Shown: positions 55,926-64,000 of the stretch, piece after piece
Layout: each line of letters begins with the position of its first letter
Numbering within the stretch: the first letter of the stretch is position 1
Assembly: GCA_014529385.2 (NCBI GenBank)
Contig: CM043945.1
Coordinates: 154,517,741-154,581,740 of the forward strand
Direction: 5' to 3'
DNA: 64,000 nt
Source: Adiantum capillus-veneris
Lineage: Eukaryota; Streptophyta; Polypodiopsida; Polypodiales; Pteridaceae
Notes under the pieces: generated by a model
What the model was told of the DNA's origin: nothing
The model's database searches: none
The model's input: only the letters and a program-made list of their open reading frames with translations
Position numbers and translations under genes: made by a program

Positions 55926-57975
55926 CACCCCAATAAGGTATGTATATAATTCCAACCACGATATCTGCTTTCACGCATATGTACATTATGTACACTATGG
56001 CATCCACTCCCATACATTCAAAACCATATAAAAAGACTTTATTAACTTCCTTTCCCAATATGGACGTGCCACGATACAACAAGAATGGGTGGGTGTGTGG
56101 GGAGACATTAATCTCTTGCCCCAGCCTAGCCCTTAGCTAAATCAGCCCATAGTCTGTCTTGCCGAGAGCAAGTGTCAAAGAAAGCGGCATTGGCTTTGGC
56201 TTGACACTTAAGTTTACTAAGCTTGACTCTTTTTTCCTTATTAAGATTAACAAGAGGAAATTCATCCCTATCACCAATTATGCTTTTACAATATGGTTTT
56301 TATGATTTATTAATTTGTTTTATGAAAATTATTGTTAGAATGTATTTAAGAAGTCATTTTTTCTCATAAAGGCAAAAGCGATTTTCGAAAAAAAAAAACA
56401 TTTTTTTGAGTGCTTTTTGATGTTTTCTTGAAGAGAAGGACTTCACAACGTCGGATTGTGCAGCTCTTAAAGGTCGCCTCGAAAAGCATGAGGCTTTTGG
56501 CTTTGAGTGAGTTGAGAGAGATAGAGGCAACAAGATGCAAATAGTGAGAAAATTGCAACACAGATCCACCCAAACACCAATTTTTATTTAATTTCTCAAA
56601 TCATGTAGAAGTGTAGTCAAAATTGACCTGTGGTAATCACCAAAAATTGTAAAAAACATAGGGTAATGGTAAAATTTTGAGCAGTGGCACCAAAACATGT
56701 TGAATATCCATTGCCTAGCCCTCCAATTGATCATAAATTTAGCTCTTTCTTGTCACATGCTCAAGCCATTGTCGGCAACATACACCCAGGTTCACAATGT
56801 TCATAGTTTGCCCTTATTCAAGCATTGGAGTCCAGCCCTTTGCACCTGTGCTCACCCGAACCCTTTCCTACTTCGCTTGCACACCAATTAATCCCTCTCT
56901 GTGGGAAATCCAATTTGCTATCTCTTGTAAACCTTCCCTATAAAAGCAATAACGCTGATGTAATCCAACCTTTCTTACTTCCCAAAATACGTTTTCTTTG
57001 TCTTTGTCCTTAGGATCCCTTCCAACTCTCTTTAAGCTCTCCCCTTTTGAGCTTCTTGTCCTTTGATGCTGTCCCAAGATAGAGCAAGAGAGAAGAGATA
57101 AACCCTTGATAACTGTGGCTATGAAGTTTTTGAGAGAAAGAAATATCAAGCTTGGGCTATGGGAGCTCGATTATCACTACCCCCCCCCCCCCCCCCCCCC
57201 CTTGTCCTTCTCCTTCTTTTGCATGCTAACTCCCACTTTCCAAATATAGCAAGGTCTTGTCCACGCTACCACTAGCACCAATGCTAGTGCTCAGCATGGG
57301 GAAGGCTGCTTGTTGATGTGGGATCGTGGGGAGCAACCTACACAAAATTTGGCAGAGACAGTGCTAAATATGGCACTGAGATATGCTAAGCATTCCCCAT
57401 TTCATGTCTGTGCTCATTCCTTGCCTGTAGGCACTACTATGAGCACATCAAGTCCCCCCCCATATCTCTCGTTGTCACTACCTGCATGCCATGCCTTATT
57501 TTCCCTTTTGAAACTCATCCCCCCCCCCCCCCCCCCCCCCCCCTATTTGGGCGCTCCTTGTTTTGGCCCTTATGGGCAGCCTTTGATGGCTCTAAGCCCA
57601 TATGGGCAACCATCTTGAAAGTACTCCACATTTGGCTTACAAATCGCCATTTTTGAGCACAACATATTTTTCCAACAGCCCTGTCGACATACAAATTCAA
57701 CCAAAGCATTACCAAACACTGCATCTTTCTCCGGCATTCCTTGTCCATATCTTCAATCAATGCATTCCAAGTGATGTCATCCCAAAGAGAATGCCCACCA
57801 ATAACTTTTTATGATTTTGTGAGAGCATCACATTTGGCATATTTGACACCCAAAGCATTCCAAGTGATGACATTCTTGCGCTTTTGTAAATGCATCACAT
57901 ACGTCATACATATCAACTAAACACCATTAAGCTGACATTTGGCTTACATACCAATCAAAGTATTGCCATGCACCG
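55926..57975. other. Degraded sequence with two poly-C tracts
   Basis: No supported gene. Poly-C runs of 22 at 57180-57201 and 25 at 57519-57543. It starts with a repeat resembling 50440-50540. Confidence 0.5.
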
Positions 57976-57979
57976 CATA

Positions 57980-58660
57980 TGTCGACTAAAGCAGTTCCAA
58001 ACACAACTTTAATTGCAGCCACTTCAATTTTCCTTGCTCATAGATGTCCAAAATTGCGAGGAGAACTATAGTGGCCATAAGTTGCCCGATTTGAGCTTTG
58101 TAAAGCACGTATTGTAGCCCTTTACAACAACCAGCAACCAAACCCATGTTAATCTTGATTTGATCTTTTGACACACATATCGAGGTGGATCTAAGAACAA
58201 CAAAATCACCCCCCCATAAATTCTTGTATTGTCCATACATTAGGAAGACTCATGGGGTCTAAGGGGGCCTCTTTATTTTCCATGGGATTAAAAATGTAAG
58301 ACCACGGGTGGACCGACATAATGGTCTCCTCCCAACCTCGCTACTTATAGCCCTTGGATCTTGCAAGTAGAACCCCTCAACCTTATGCCCTTTGGCTCTT
58401 GGCATTCCTAAGCCCTTGGCCCCTAGGTGTAACAAGCCCCTTGGCCCTTGGCTTGACATTACTCCTCCCTTGGAGGCATTTTTGTCTTCAAAAACAAAAG
58501 TGATGATAGCATCATAAAAAATAATGTTTTTAGGAATGGCATCCTTCATGGATCCGAATTTCCTTTTGACTAGAGCACGCGGTTGAGTAGGAGGTCCAAT
58601 GAAATCAAGAAGAGCATCTTGATTTTCCACATTGTTGTCCCTTTGCAATTGTTTTTTGTA
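57980..58660 (-). mobile_element. 3' end of an LTR retrotransposon on the minus strand
   Basis: The minus strand reads a hydrophilic frame ending FEDKNASKGGV, then the polypurine tract CCAAGGGAGGAGTAA (complement of about 58459-58474) and the LTR start TGTCAAGCCAAGGG (from 58458 leftwards). A TATA-like GGGCTATAAGTAGC lies about 110 bp inside the LTR. DKNASKGG-type wording before the 3' LTR is common in plant retroelements. The LTR's inner end was not found and the rest of the element is missing; the left limit is approximate. Confidence 0.7.
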
Positions 58661-58795
58661 ACCGAATAGAGTGTGTAGACTTCATTTCAGGGATTTCAAA
58701 TTCAGTGATCACGTGTTTTTTTTGTAATCACACTGTTAATTAACAAAATTCTCAATTCACAAGTCTTCATATTCACATAAAATGGCATGGTGACT

Positions 58796-58975
58796 TGTAG
58801 GGGACCGGGAGGCTCGGTGAGATTTGCCCGTCAATATAGATCTGTAGCCTGTTGGGGGCCCCAGCGGGATACCAAAGATTCCCAGAGGGCAGCGGCCGCA
58901 ATGGTCTCACGTCATAGCCCGGCAGGCCCCCAAGGTACCTATAAATAAGGCCCCTAGGGGCCCCATTTTCTTCAC
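58796..58975 (+). promoter_or_regulatory. GC-rich TATA promoter
   Basis: An abrupt rise in GC content, with inverted GGGGCC words and CTATAAATA at 58939-58947, followed about 30 bp later by ttcttcacaattctcacc, a plausible start region. It precedes a good splice donor at 59000. It could be the promoter of the ORF at 60038 or part of an LTR starting TGTAGGGGACC. Confidence 0.55.
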
Positions 58976-58999
58976 AATTCTCACCTCTGACTTGCCCAG

Positions 59000-59130
59000 G
59001 TATTCAACCAAAGAGTCCTCATGTTGCAAGGGACACAAAAAATTATGGTATAAATTTTAGCTTAATTTCATAAGCTCTTTTACTATGTTTTTAAGTTGGT
59101 ATACTTTTTTTAATAATTGTTTTTTTGTAG
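59000..59130 (+). other. Candidate intron in the 58.9-60.4 kb transcription unit
   Basis: The donor CCCAG|GTATTC at 59000 and the acceptor TTTTTTTGTAG at 59130 bound 131 AT-rich bases ending in a long T tract. The consensus is good; no transcript evidence. Another acceptor-like GATTGTAG at 60025-60032 lies just before the ATG of the downstream ORF. Confidence 0.45.
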
Positions 59131-59160
59131 TTTTAAACGTACGTTGATCTTGATTTTCAT

Positions 59161-59930
59161 GCCGGCATCGGTCCTATTATTGGACCAAAAGTATCGTTGT
59201 GAAACGCTAGACCAGCAAGCACTGCTTTACAACATCTCGATTGTGTTCACTTCGGCATCGGTTCTATTTTGGACCGAAAGTGTCGTTGCTGAACATGGTT
59301 AGTTACCTTCAATTAATAGGTAGTAGGTAGTTCTATTAACCTTGTTATTGGACTGGGAGTGTCATTGTACAAGCTAATAGACTGCTTTCTATGTTTTATG
59401 AGTGATATACGTGCTGATAGGCTAGTTCGGTGTTTCTTTCGGCATCAGTCCTACTATTGGTCTGGAGGTGTCGTTAGATTCACCAAATGATTCCCTTGCT
59501 TTTAGGCTAGTTTGGTGTTCCTTTCGGCATCAACTCTAGCATTGGGCTGGAGGTGTCGTTAGATTCATCGAACGATGCCTTTCTTTTTAGGCTTAGTTTG
59601 ATGTTGCTAATGGTATCAACCCTACTATTGGGTTGGAGGAGCTGTTAGCTCCAACCCAATAGCAGGGTTGATGCCGATAGCAACACCAAACTAAGCCTAA
59701 AAAGCAAGGCATCATTCGATGAAACTAACCACACCTCCAGCCCAATGGTAGAGCTGATTCCGAAAGAAACACCAAACTAGCCTAAAAGCAAGGGCATCAT
59801 TCAATGCAGGTGTCATGAGCTGCATTGAATGATGCCCTGTCTTGTTGGGTGAGTTCAATGGTGGTCTCAACATCAACCCTACTACTGGGTTGGAGGTGTC
59901 GTCACTCTCATTGAATGATTGCCTACTATT
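59161..59930. repeat. Degenerate ~85-100-bp repeat array with hairpin cores and a large inverted repeat
   Basis: Repeated cores of the form GGCATC-stem-TATTATT-stem-...GTGTCGTT start near 59163, 59253, 59440, 59524, 59613 and 59857, with one inverted block at 59650-59800. Small stems are perfect in several units: GGTCC/GGACC (59170-59186) and AACCC/GGGTT (59618-59634). About 59480-59638 pairs with 59649-59805, and a 17-bp perfect inverted repeat (59792-59808 with 59821-59837) adds a further hairpin. Confidence 0.85.
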
Positions 59931-60037
59931 TAAGCTAGTGTTGTTGTTAGTTTCAATGCATGAAGTATATATTTGCTATAAAATTTAAAGTTATGTTTTC
60001 TTTAAAAATCATAAAATATGTGTTGATTGTAGCATAC

Positions 60038-60358
60038 ATGGATCCGATGGAAATGAAGGAGTTAAAAACCAAGATCAAAACTCTATTGGTCACGTGTATA
60101 TGTGCCCTGACCATGGAGGAGATAACCTCTTTCTTGGAGAGTGAGACGCACAGAGATCGTTTCTTTGATACCATAGTTGAAGTAGTTCAGACACACTTCT
60201 CAGCTGTAGATGCAAAGGCTATGTGTAGGCTAATAAATAGTATTGTGGGTAATATGACACAATTCTTAAGAGACTTGGGTGTTAATGCACCATCGGATGC
60301 AATTCTAGTCAAGCTACAACATTGGACTAATATATGGCATGTAGAGAGGTCAAAATAA
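60038..60358 (+). CDS. Orphan small protein, function unknown
   Basis: ATG at 60038 opens 106 codons, starting MDPMEMKELKTKIKTLLVTC and ending LVKLQHWTNIWHVERSK. The predicted protein is mostly helical-looking and charged, without signal peptide, membrane segment or known motif. An acceptor-like AG (60032) lies six bases before the ATG, and a TATA promoter and intron lie upstream, so it could be the last exon of a spliced transcript. It could also be the first ORF of an unclassified transposon. I do not recognise it. Confidence 0.4.
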   Translation: MDPMEMKELKTKIKTLLVTCICALTMEEITSFLESETHRDRFFDTIVEVVQTHFSAVDAKAMCRLINSIVGNMTQFLRDLGVNAPSDAILVKLQHWTNIWHVERSK

Positions 60359-60605
60359 AAAAGAGCATGCAATATTGATGCTCAAGATGTCCATAGCCAC
60401 AAAGCTAGATCCATCTTTTATTCAGCAACGTCCTCTTAAGATGCAGTAGTAGGAAGATCAGATACAGAAGCTGGGATGGAGAATTTACTACGCGCCTGTT
60501 TTATGTCTCAGTGTGCCATTGGTGTTTATCTCACACCCGAAGATATCAAACATGGTTGAAAGCTTGGGAAAGGATTCTACAGAGTTGTTGTGGGAGTGCA
60601 CAATC

Positions 60606-61450
60606 GATGGCCTTCTTTGGGGTGACCACTACTGGACTCACCCATTCTGTGGTCTCCACTCGGACTATGAACCCTGCCTTCAATAACTTGTCCACCTCTT
60701 CCCGCAAGGCTTCCATCTGCTCTTGACCCATCCTTCTTAGCCTTTGCCGCAATGTCTTAGCACCTTCCTTCAGCTCTATATGCATCTCTTCTCCTTTGAA
60801 CCCTCTAATCTCTTCATATGAAGTAATGAACAAATCAGGAAAACTAGCCAGTGTGTGCAAATATATCTCCTTCTCCATAGCTGAGAGGTCTCCACTGATC
60901 ATCTGTGTCATCAATTCCTCCTTCTTTGACAATTCAACCTTCGTTTGCATCAGCCCTTCAATCACTTCATAAGGCCCTTCACTTTCATCTTCAATCTCAT
61001 TTGAAAATGCAACTAAACCAGACTCATGGATTTCTTTGTCCATAAGAAGAAATGCAACATCAAGATCCTCATCTCACTGCTGGTAGTACTATCACTGTCC
61101 TCATCAAACACTGTGGAATAGTCTTCATCACTAGACTCATCCTCATCTTCATAAATTTCCTCCAATAGTTTCCTTGTGTCCATATTATATAGCTTCTTGG
61201 CACCTGTCTTTCCATAGAGGCTAATCGTACCACATCTCCAATCTTGACCAACTCCCACTGCATGTAACCATGGTCTGCCCAGCATAATAGGATATACTCC
61301 CAACCCCACTGGCATCACATGAAAATCAACCACCACCTTTGCATCATACACCTCTACTTCTAAGCTCTTTACAACACCCAAACAATTTACTTTCTGATGG
61401 TTTTCCAAGCTAATCCAAAAGCCTGACACCCCAGTCAATGTAAGACCCAT
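60606..61450 (-). pseudogene. Gypsy-2-family copy: protease and RT start
   Basis: Two overlapping frames with a shift at about 61010-61045. The protease part has IMLGRPWLHAVGVGQDW and an acidic stretch; the RT part has EEVDKLLKAGFIV and TTEWVSPVVVTPKK, cut at the left break. The DGG active-site region lies just upstream, past another stop. Confidence 0.88.
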
Positions 61451-62985
61451 CTTCTGAATGCATGAGTTTGTTATGACACATATTTGGGCTCCGCCATCAA
61501 CATAACCTTGTCCCAGATTTTTTATTTTGTATCACACATCTACTATTGGAAAAATGTCTGGTAGCTCATCCATCACCAACACCTTCACTGAACCTCTCTC
61601 TGGTTCTTTCTCCATTGGGTTAACCATCCTCTTCCACTATCGCTTTAACTTAGGAACCATCTCTATAAGCTGTCCAAAAGTAACATCTGCTTTCTTGCTT
61701 GCTAGATCCTCCTTCAAGTCATAACTTAATTGACCATCCCCTAGTGGAAAATCTGAAACATGAAACTTGCAACGAGCCCTTCTTTTCCTCTTGGGCTTGA
61801 CATCCTCGTCTTCATGGCTCTTTCCCTTCTTCTTACTAGGACATGCGCCACTTCTTCCTTCCTCATTGTGTGGTCCTCTTCCCAATAGGCATCACTAATG
61901 TATCCTCAGCTTTGATGCCTTCTCCAAGGTGACCACACTTATCACTTTTGTCTTTCCCTTTTCCTCTCGGGTTAATCCAATGGTTCCTTCTTCTCCCTTA
62001 ATTTCAATGCCATAATCATTTGACCTAGTTAGAACATGTCTTGGCAATGGATACATGTCTCCCCCCATTCATGGTGGCTTATCACATTGTGGACTGATGT
62101 GGCCCAACTCTCTGCAATTATAACACGTGGGCATCTGCCTCTTGACCCTACCGTTGCTTTTTTCAACACCATTCTTGGGTTTTTATTCATCTCTTGTGGG
62201 TGATTTGCAAACCTTACCCGAGCTCGATTATTTCCCACATTACCTAGCATGTTTAGACTGAGATTCTTCATTAAATCTACCACTTGCCTCATGTCTTGCC
62301 TTAGCCCATCATCTTGCACTAATGTAGTGACCACTGCTGGCATAACTTGAAGAGTAACAGAAACCACTGGTTCATGATGAACCCCTGGCATGCGACCTTG
62401 CAAAGATCCATAAGTTGAAATTCAGACCTCATGGGCAAGAACTCTACTCCTAGATGACTCATTCTTCTCAGCTTCCACTCTTTGTTCCTCGCTACATCTA
62501 GTGCATCTTCATATGTCCTACTCTTCTTTAGCTCCACTCTCCAACGTATATTCTCCCAAAGACCAGCCAAGAACCTGTCCTTCTTCATCATGTCAGGTGT
62601 GGGTACCTGTGGTGCTAAGGCCTTGCACATCCGCTCCCATGCCATTGAAAACTTACGTATGTACTCATCTACTGGCTCACCTTCCTTTTGCATCAAACCC
62701 TGTACTTCTTGCCACACTTTGTCAGGATCTTCTGTCTTCACAAACTCCACTTCCAATCCATGCCATAGATTGTCCCAACTTAATCTCATAGGTGGATCAG
62801 CCGCATGCAACTCCTCTTCGAATGCTTTGGACCAAACTCGTGCATCACTCTTCAAACAAATATGGAGAAGACGTAACATTTGCACAGGATCGTGAATCTG
62901 GTTGCTAATGCAGGCAACCTCCATCTTTTCCAAAAAGTATTCCACATCTTCATCACTTCTTCCGTGAAATTCCGGATAAGAGAAA
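61450..62985 (-). pseudogene. Gypsy-2-family copy: gag, knuckle and linker
   Basis: Pieces 62985-62319 (gag: EFHGRSDEDVEYFLEKMEVA, RFLAGLWENIRWRVELKKSR), 62403-62029 (linker) and 61885-61637 (basic linker KRKRRARCKFHVSDFPLGDG). The start codon of Gypsy-2 (ATG at 26508) is AAG here, so translation could not start at the usual place. Where Gypsy-2 has TGA at 26293, this copy has TGG (RLSWDNLWHGLEVEF), which shows the ancestral residue was Trp. Confidence 0.88.
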
Positions 62986-63966
62986 GCCTTGGCTACCCAA
63001 GTTTAAATGCTTTGAGAACCCCTTCTAACATAAGTGCAAGAACCCAAAACTTTTTAATCCGCAGAAACTTCAATGGATCTCAAGCTTTAGAAAAGGATGA
63101 ACACATGCACATCAAATGAGTTTTCATAGTTAATCATTGGAATTACAACAGGCAAAGGAGATTCCAATATCTCTCTTAATCTTCTTGGCCCAAACATAAA
63201 GACTATGCGTTGTTGGTAAAAATATCCTCCTGTCCACATAAACATTTATTTGGATTCTTTGTGAAAAATGAAAAGGAGTGAACTGAGGTCCGTTGTGATT
63301 ATCCATTAAAAGACATCCATGTAGTTCCCAAGAAAGCACACTTGGTTTTGCCAAAATTTCAGTAGCATAACAACATAAATGGCTCAAAAGACCAAAAAAC
63401 CAACCATCACAACTTGGAAAAACTTTGGCAGAGTTTTCCTAGAATTAGAGCAGTAAAAACACAAAATATAGACTGTATATGTATGCATAACCTACCAACA
63501 ATGGTACCCAAGCATCAAGTAGGAATCACTAGTACATAGCCTATGACGAGGTCATGAAAAGGGTGCTCCAATCACCTGTATCATTGAAAGGATCTCACAC
63601 TTGAGAATTCCCCAGTGCTCAATAAAACCTCACCATGACCATGTCACGAAGGTTTATGAAAATATCATACAGTCAAGTCTCAGAAATGACTATCTCAGAA
63701 ATGGCTGGGACTGCCAAATAAAACCAAGTATGGCTCCACAAAGGCGTATAATGGCAGTATCCACAAGTAACATACAATAGAAGACAATGCGTTCAAACAG
63801 GCGCCAAATGATGCATACCCATGACAACTGCAAGTGACTCCCACTTGCTAGTATATCACTCTACTCCAGCTACATGTACCTGTGTGAATCACTTGTACCT
63901 GTACCTGTAACCTATAACCTGTAACTTGTAATCTGTAATTTTGAAGCTGAAGGTACTCGAAGAAGA
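62986..63966 (-). other. Leader of the second Gypsy-2-family copy
   Basis: Non-coding, aligned with 26509-27540. Carries the same acctgt-rich patch (about 63870-63940) before the primer-binding site. Confidence 0.85.
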
Positions 63967-63987
63967 TCCTCCGTGGGGGCGCCAAAA
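63967..63987 (-). other. Primer-binding site region of the second Gypsy-2-family copy
   Basis: Same TTTGGCGCCCCCACGGAGG on the minus strand as at 27541-27561, three bases from the LTR edge at 63991. Confidence 0.85.
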
Positions 63988-63990
63988 GAA

Positions 63991-64000
63991 TGTGAGCGGG
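63991..64000 (-). repeat. Start of the 5' LTR of the second Gypsy-2-family copy
   Basis: TGTGAGCGGG equals the first ten bases of both Gypsy-2 LTRs; the rest lies outside the window. Confidence 0.85.

Larger units (their letters stand above)
60606..64000 (-). mobile_element. Second, truncated copy of the Gypsy-2 family
   Basis: Aligns with 24125-27573 throughout: RT start, protease, gag, leader and primer-binding site, ending in the first ten bases of the LTR (TGTGAGCGGG, 63991-64000). The left break at about 60606 lies in the RT, so RNase H, integrase and the 3' LTR are missing. The copy is more decayed than Gypsy-2 itself, with several frameshifts. Confidence 0.93.

Noticed and set aside
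57310-57618. Plus-strand frame across the poly-C tract
   Set aside because: It includes a run of prolines from C25 and has no domain; likely chance.

Overview
This is a repeat-dominated window of a large land-plant nuclear genome. One apparently intact host gene is visible, a plant-specific PORR-domain organelle RNA-binding protein at 44.3-46.1 kb. Fragments of a PLS-type PPR gene, a beta-tubulin gene and a heavy-metal-associated (HMA) gene also point to a plant. Nearly everything else is Ty1/Copia, Ty3/Gypsy or CACTA (En/Spm) sequence in several states of decay. The divergence of the PORR protein and the density of nested retroelements would suit a fern or another non-seed plant, but that is an inference; nothing read here fixes the species.

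Layout. 0-3.9 kb: a Copia element on the minus strand, cut by the window edge. 4.9-6.5 kb: an unrecognised plus-strand ORF ending in a polypurine tract and an LTR with its own TATA box. 6.9-7.1 kb: one terminus of a CACTA element. 7.1-12 kb: degraded sequence with no gene I can support. 12.0-13.2 kb: a PPR pseudogene, then a beta-tubulin fragment. 13.2-37.6 kb: one nested mosaic. Its base is a minus-strand Gypsy element (Gypsy-1). A second, Tat-like Gypsy element (Gypsy-2, 19977-28709, with two near-identical LTRs) inserted into its gag gene, and a 4.6-kb CACTA element (32434-37046, TAA target duplication) inserted into its 5' LTR. Removing Gypsy-2 restores the gag reading frame exactly. The CACTA element carries a three-exon Ptta/En/Spm-type gene and a captured HMA-domain fragment, but no TNP2-type transposase was found. 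38-43.5 kb: a Copia primer-binding-site remnant, a foldback/MITE-like element, a gag remnant and a decayed Gypsy pol.

44.3-46.1 kb: the PORR gene, with a short upstream ORF whose stop overlaps the main start codon. 47.6-53.8 kb: decayed Copia pol and gag-like sequence on the minus strand, with several short tandem duplications. 54.1-55.9 kb: a plus-strand Copia element with an intact primer-binding site and a broken gag. 58.0-58.7 kb: the 3' end of another LTR element on the minus strand. 58.8-60.4 kb: a GC-rich TATA promoter, a candidate intron, an array of hairpin-bearing repeats partly arranged as a large inverted repeat, and a 106-codon orphan ORF. 60.6-64.0 kb: a second, truncated copy of the Gypsy-2 family whose LTR starts in the last ten bases.

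The window therefore mainly records sequential transposition. The most unusual pieces are the hairpin repeat array near 59.2-59.9 kb, the 298-bp-spaced GTCTATCGCGATAGAC palindromes in the Gypsy-1 leader, the host fragment captured inside the CACTA element, and the unrecognised LTR-adjacent ORF near 5 kb.
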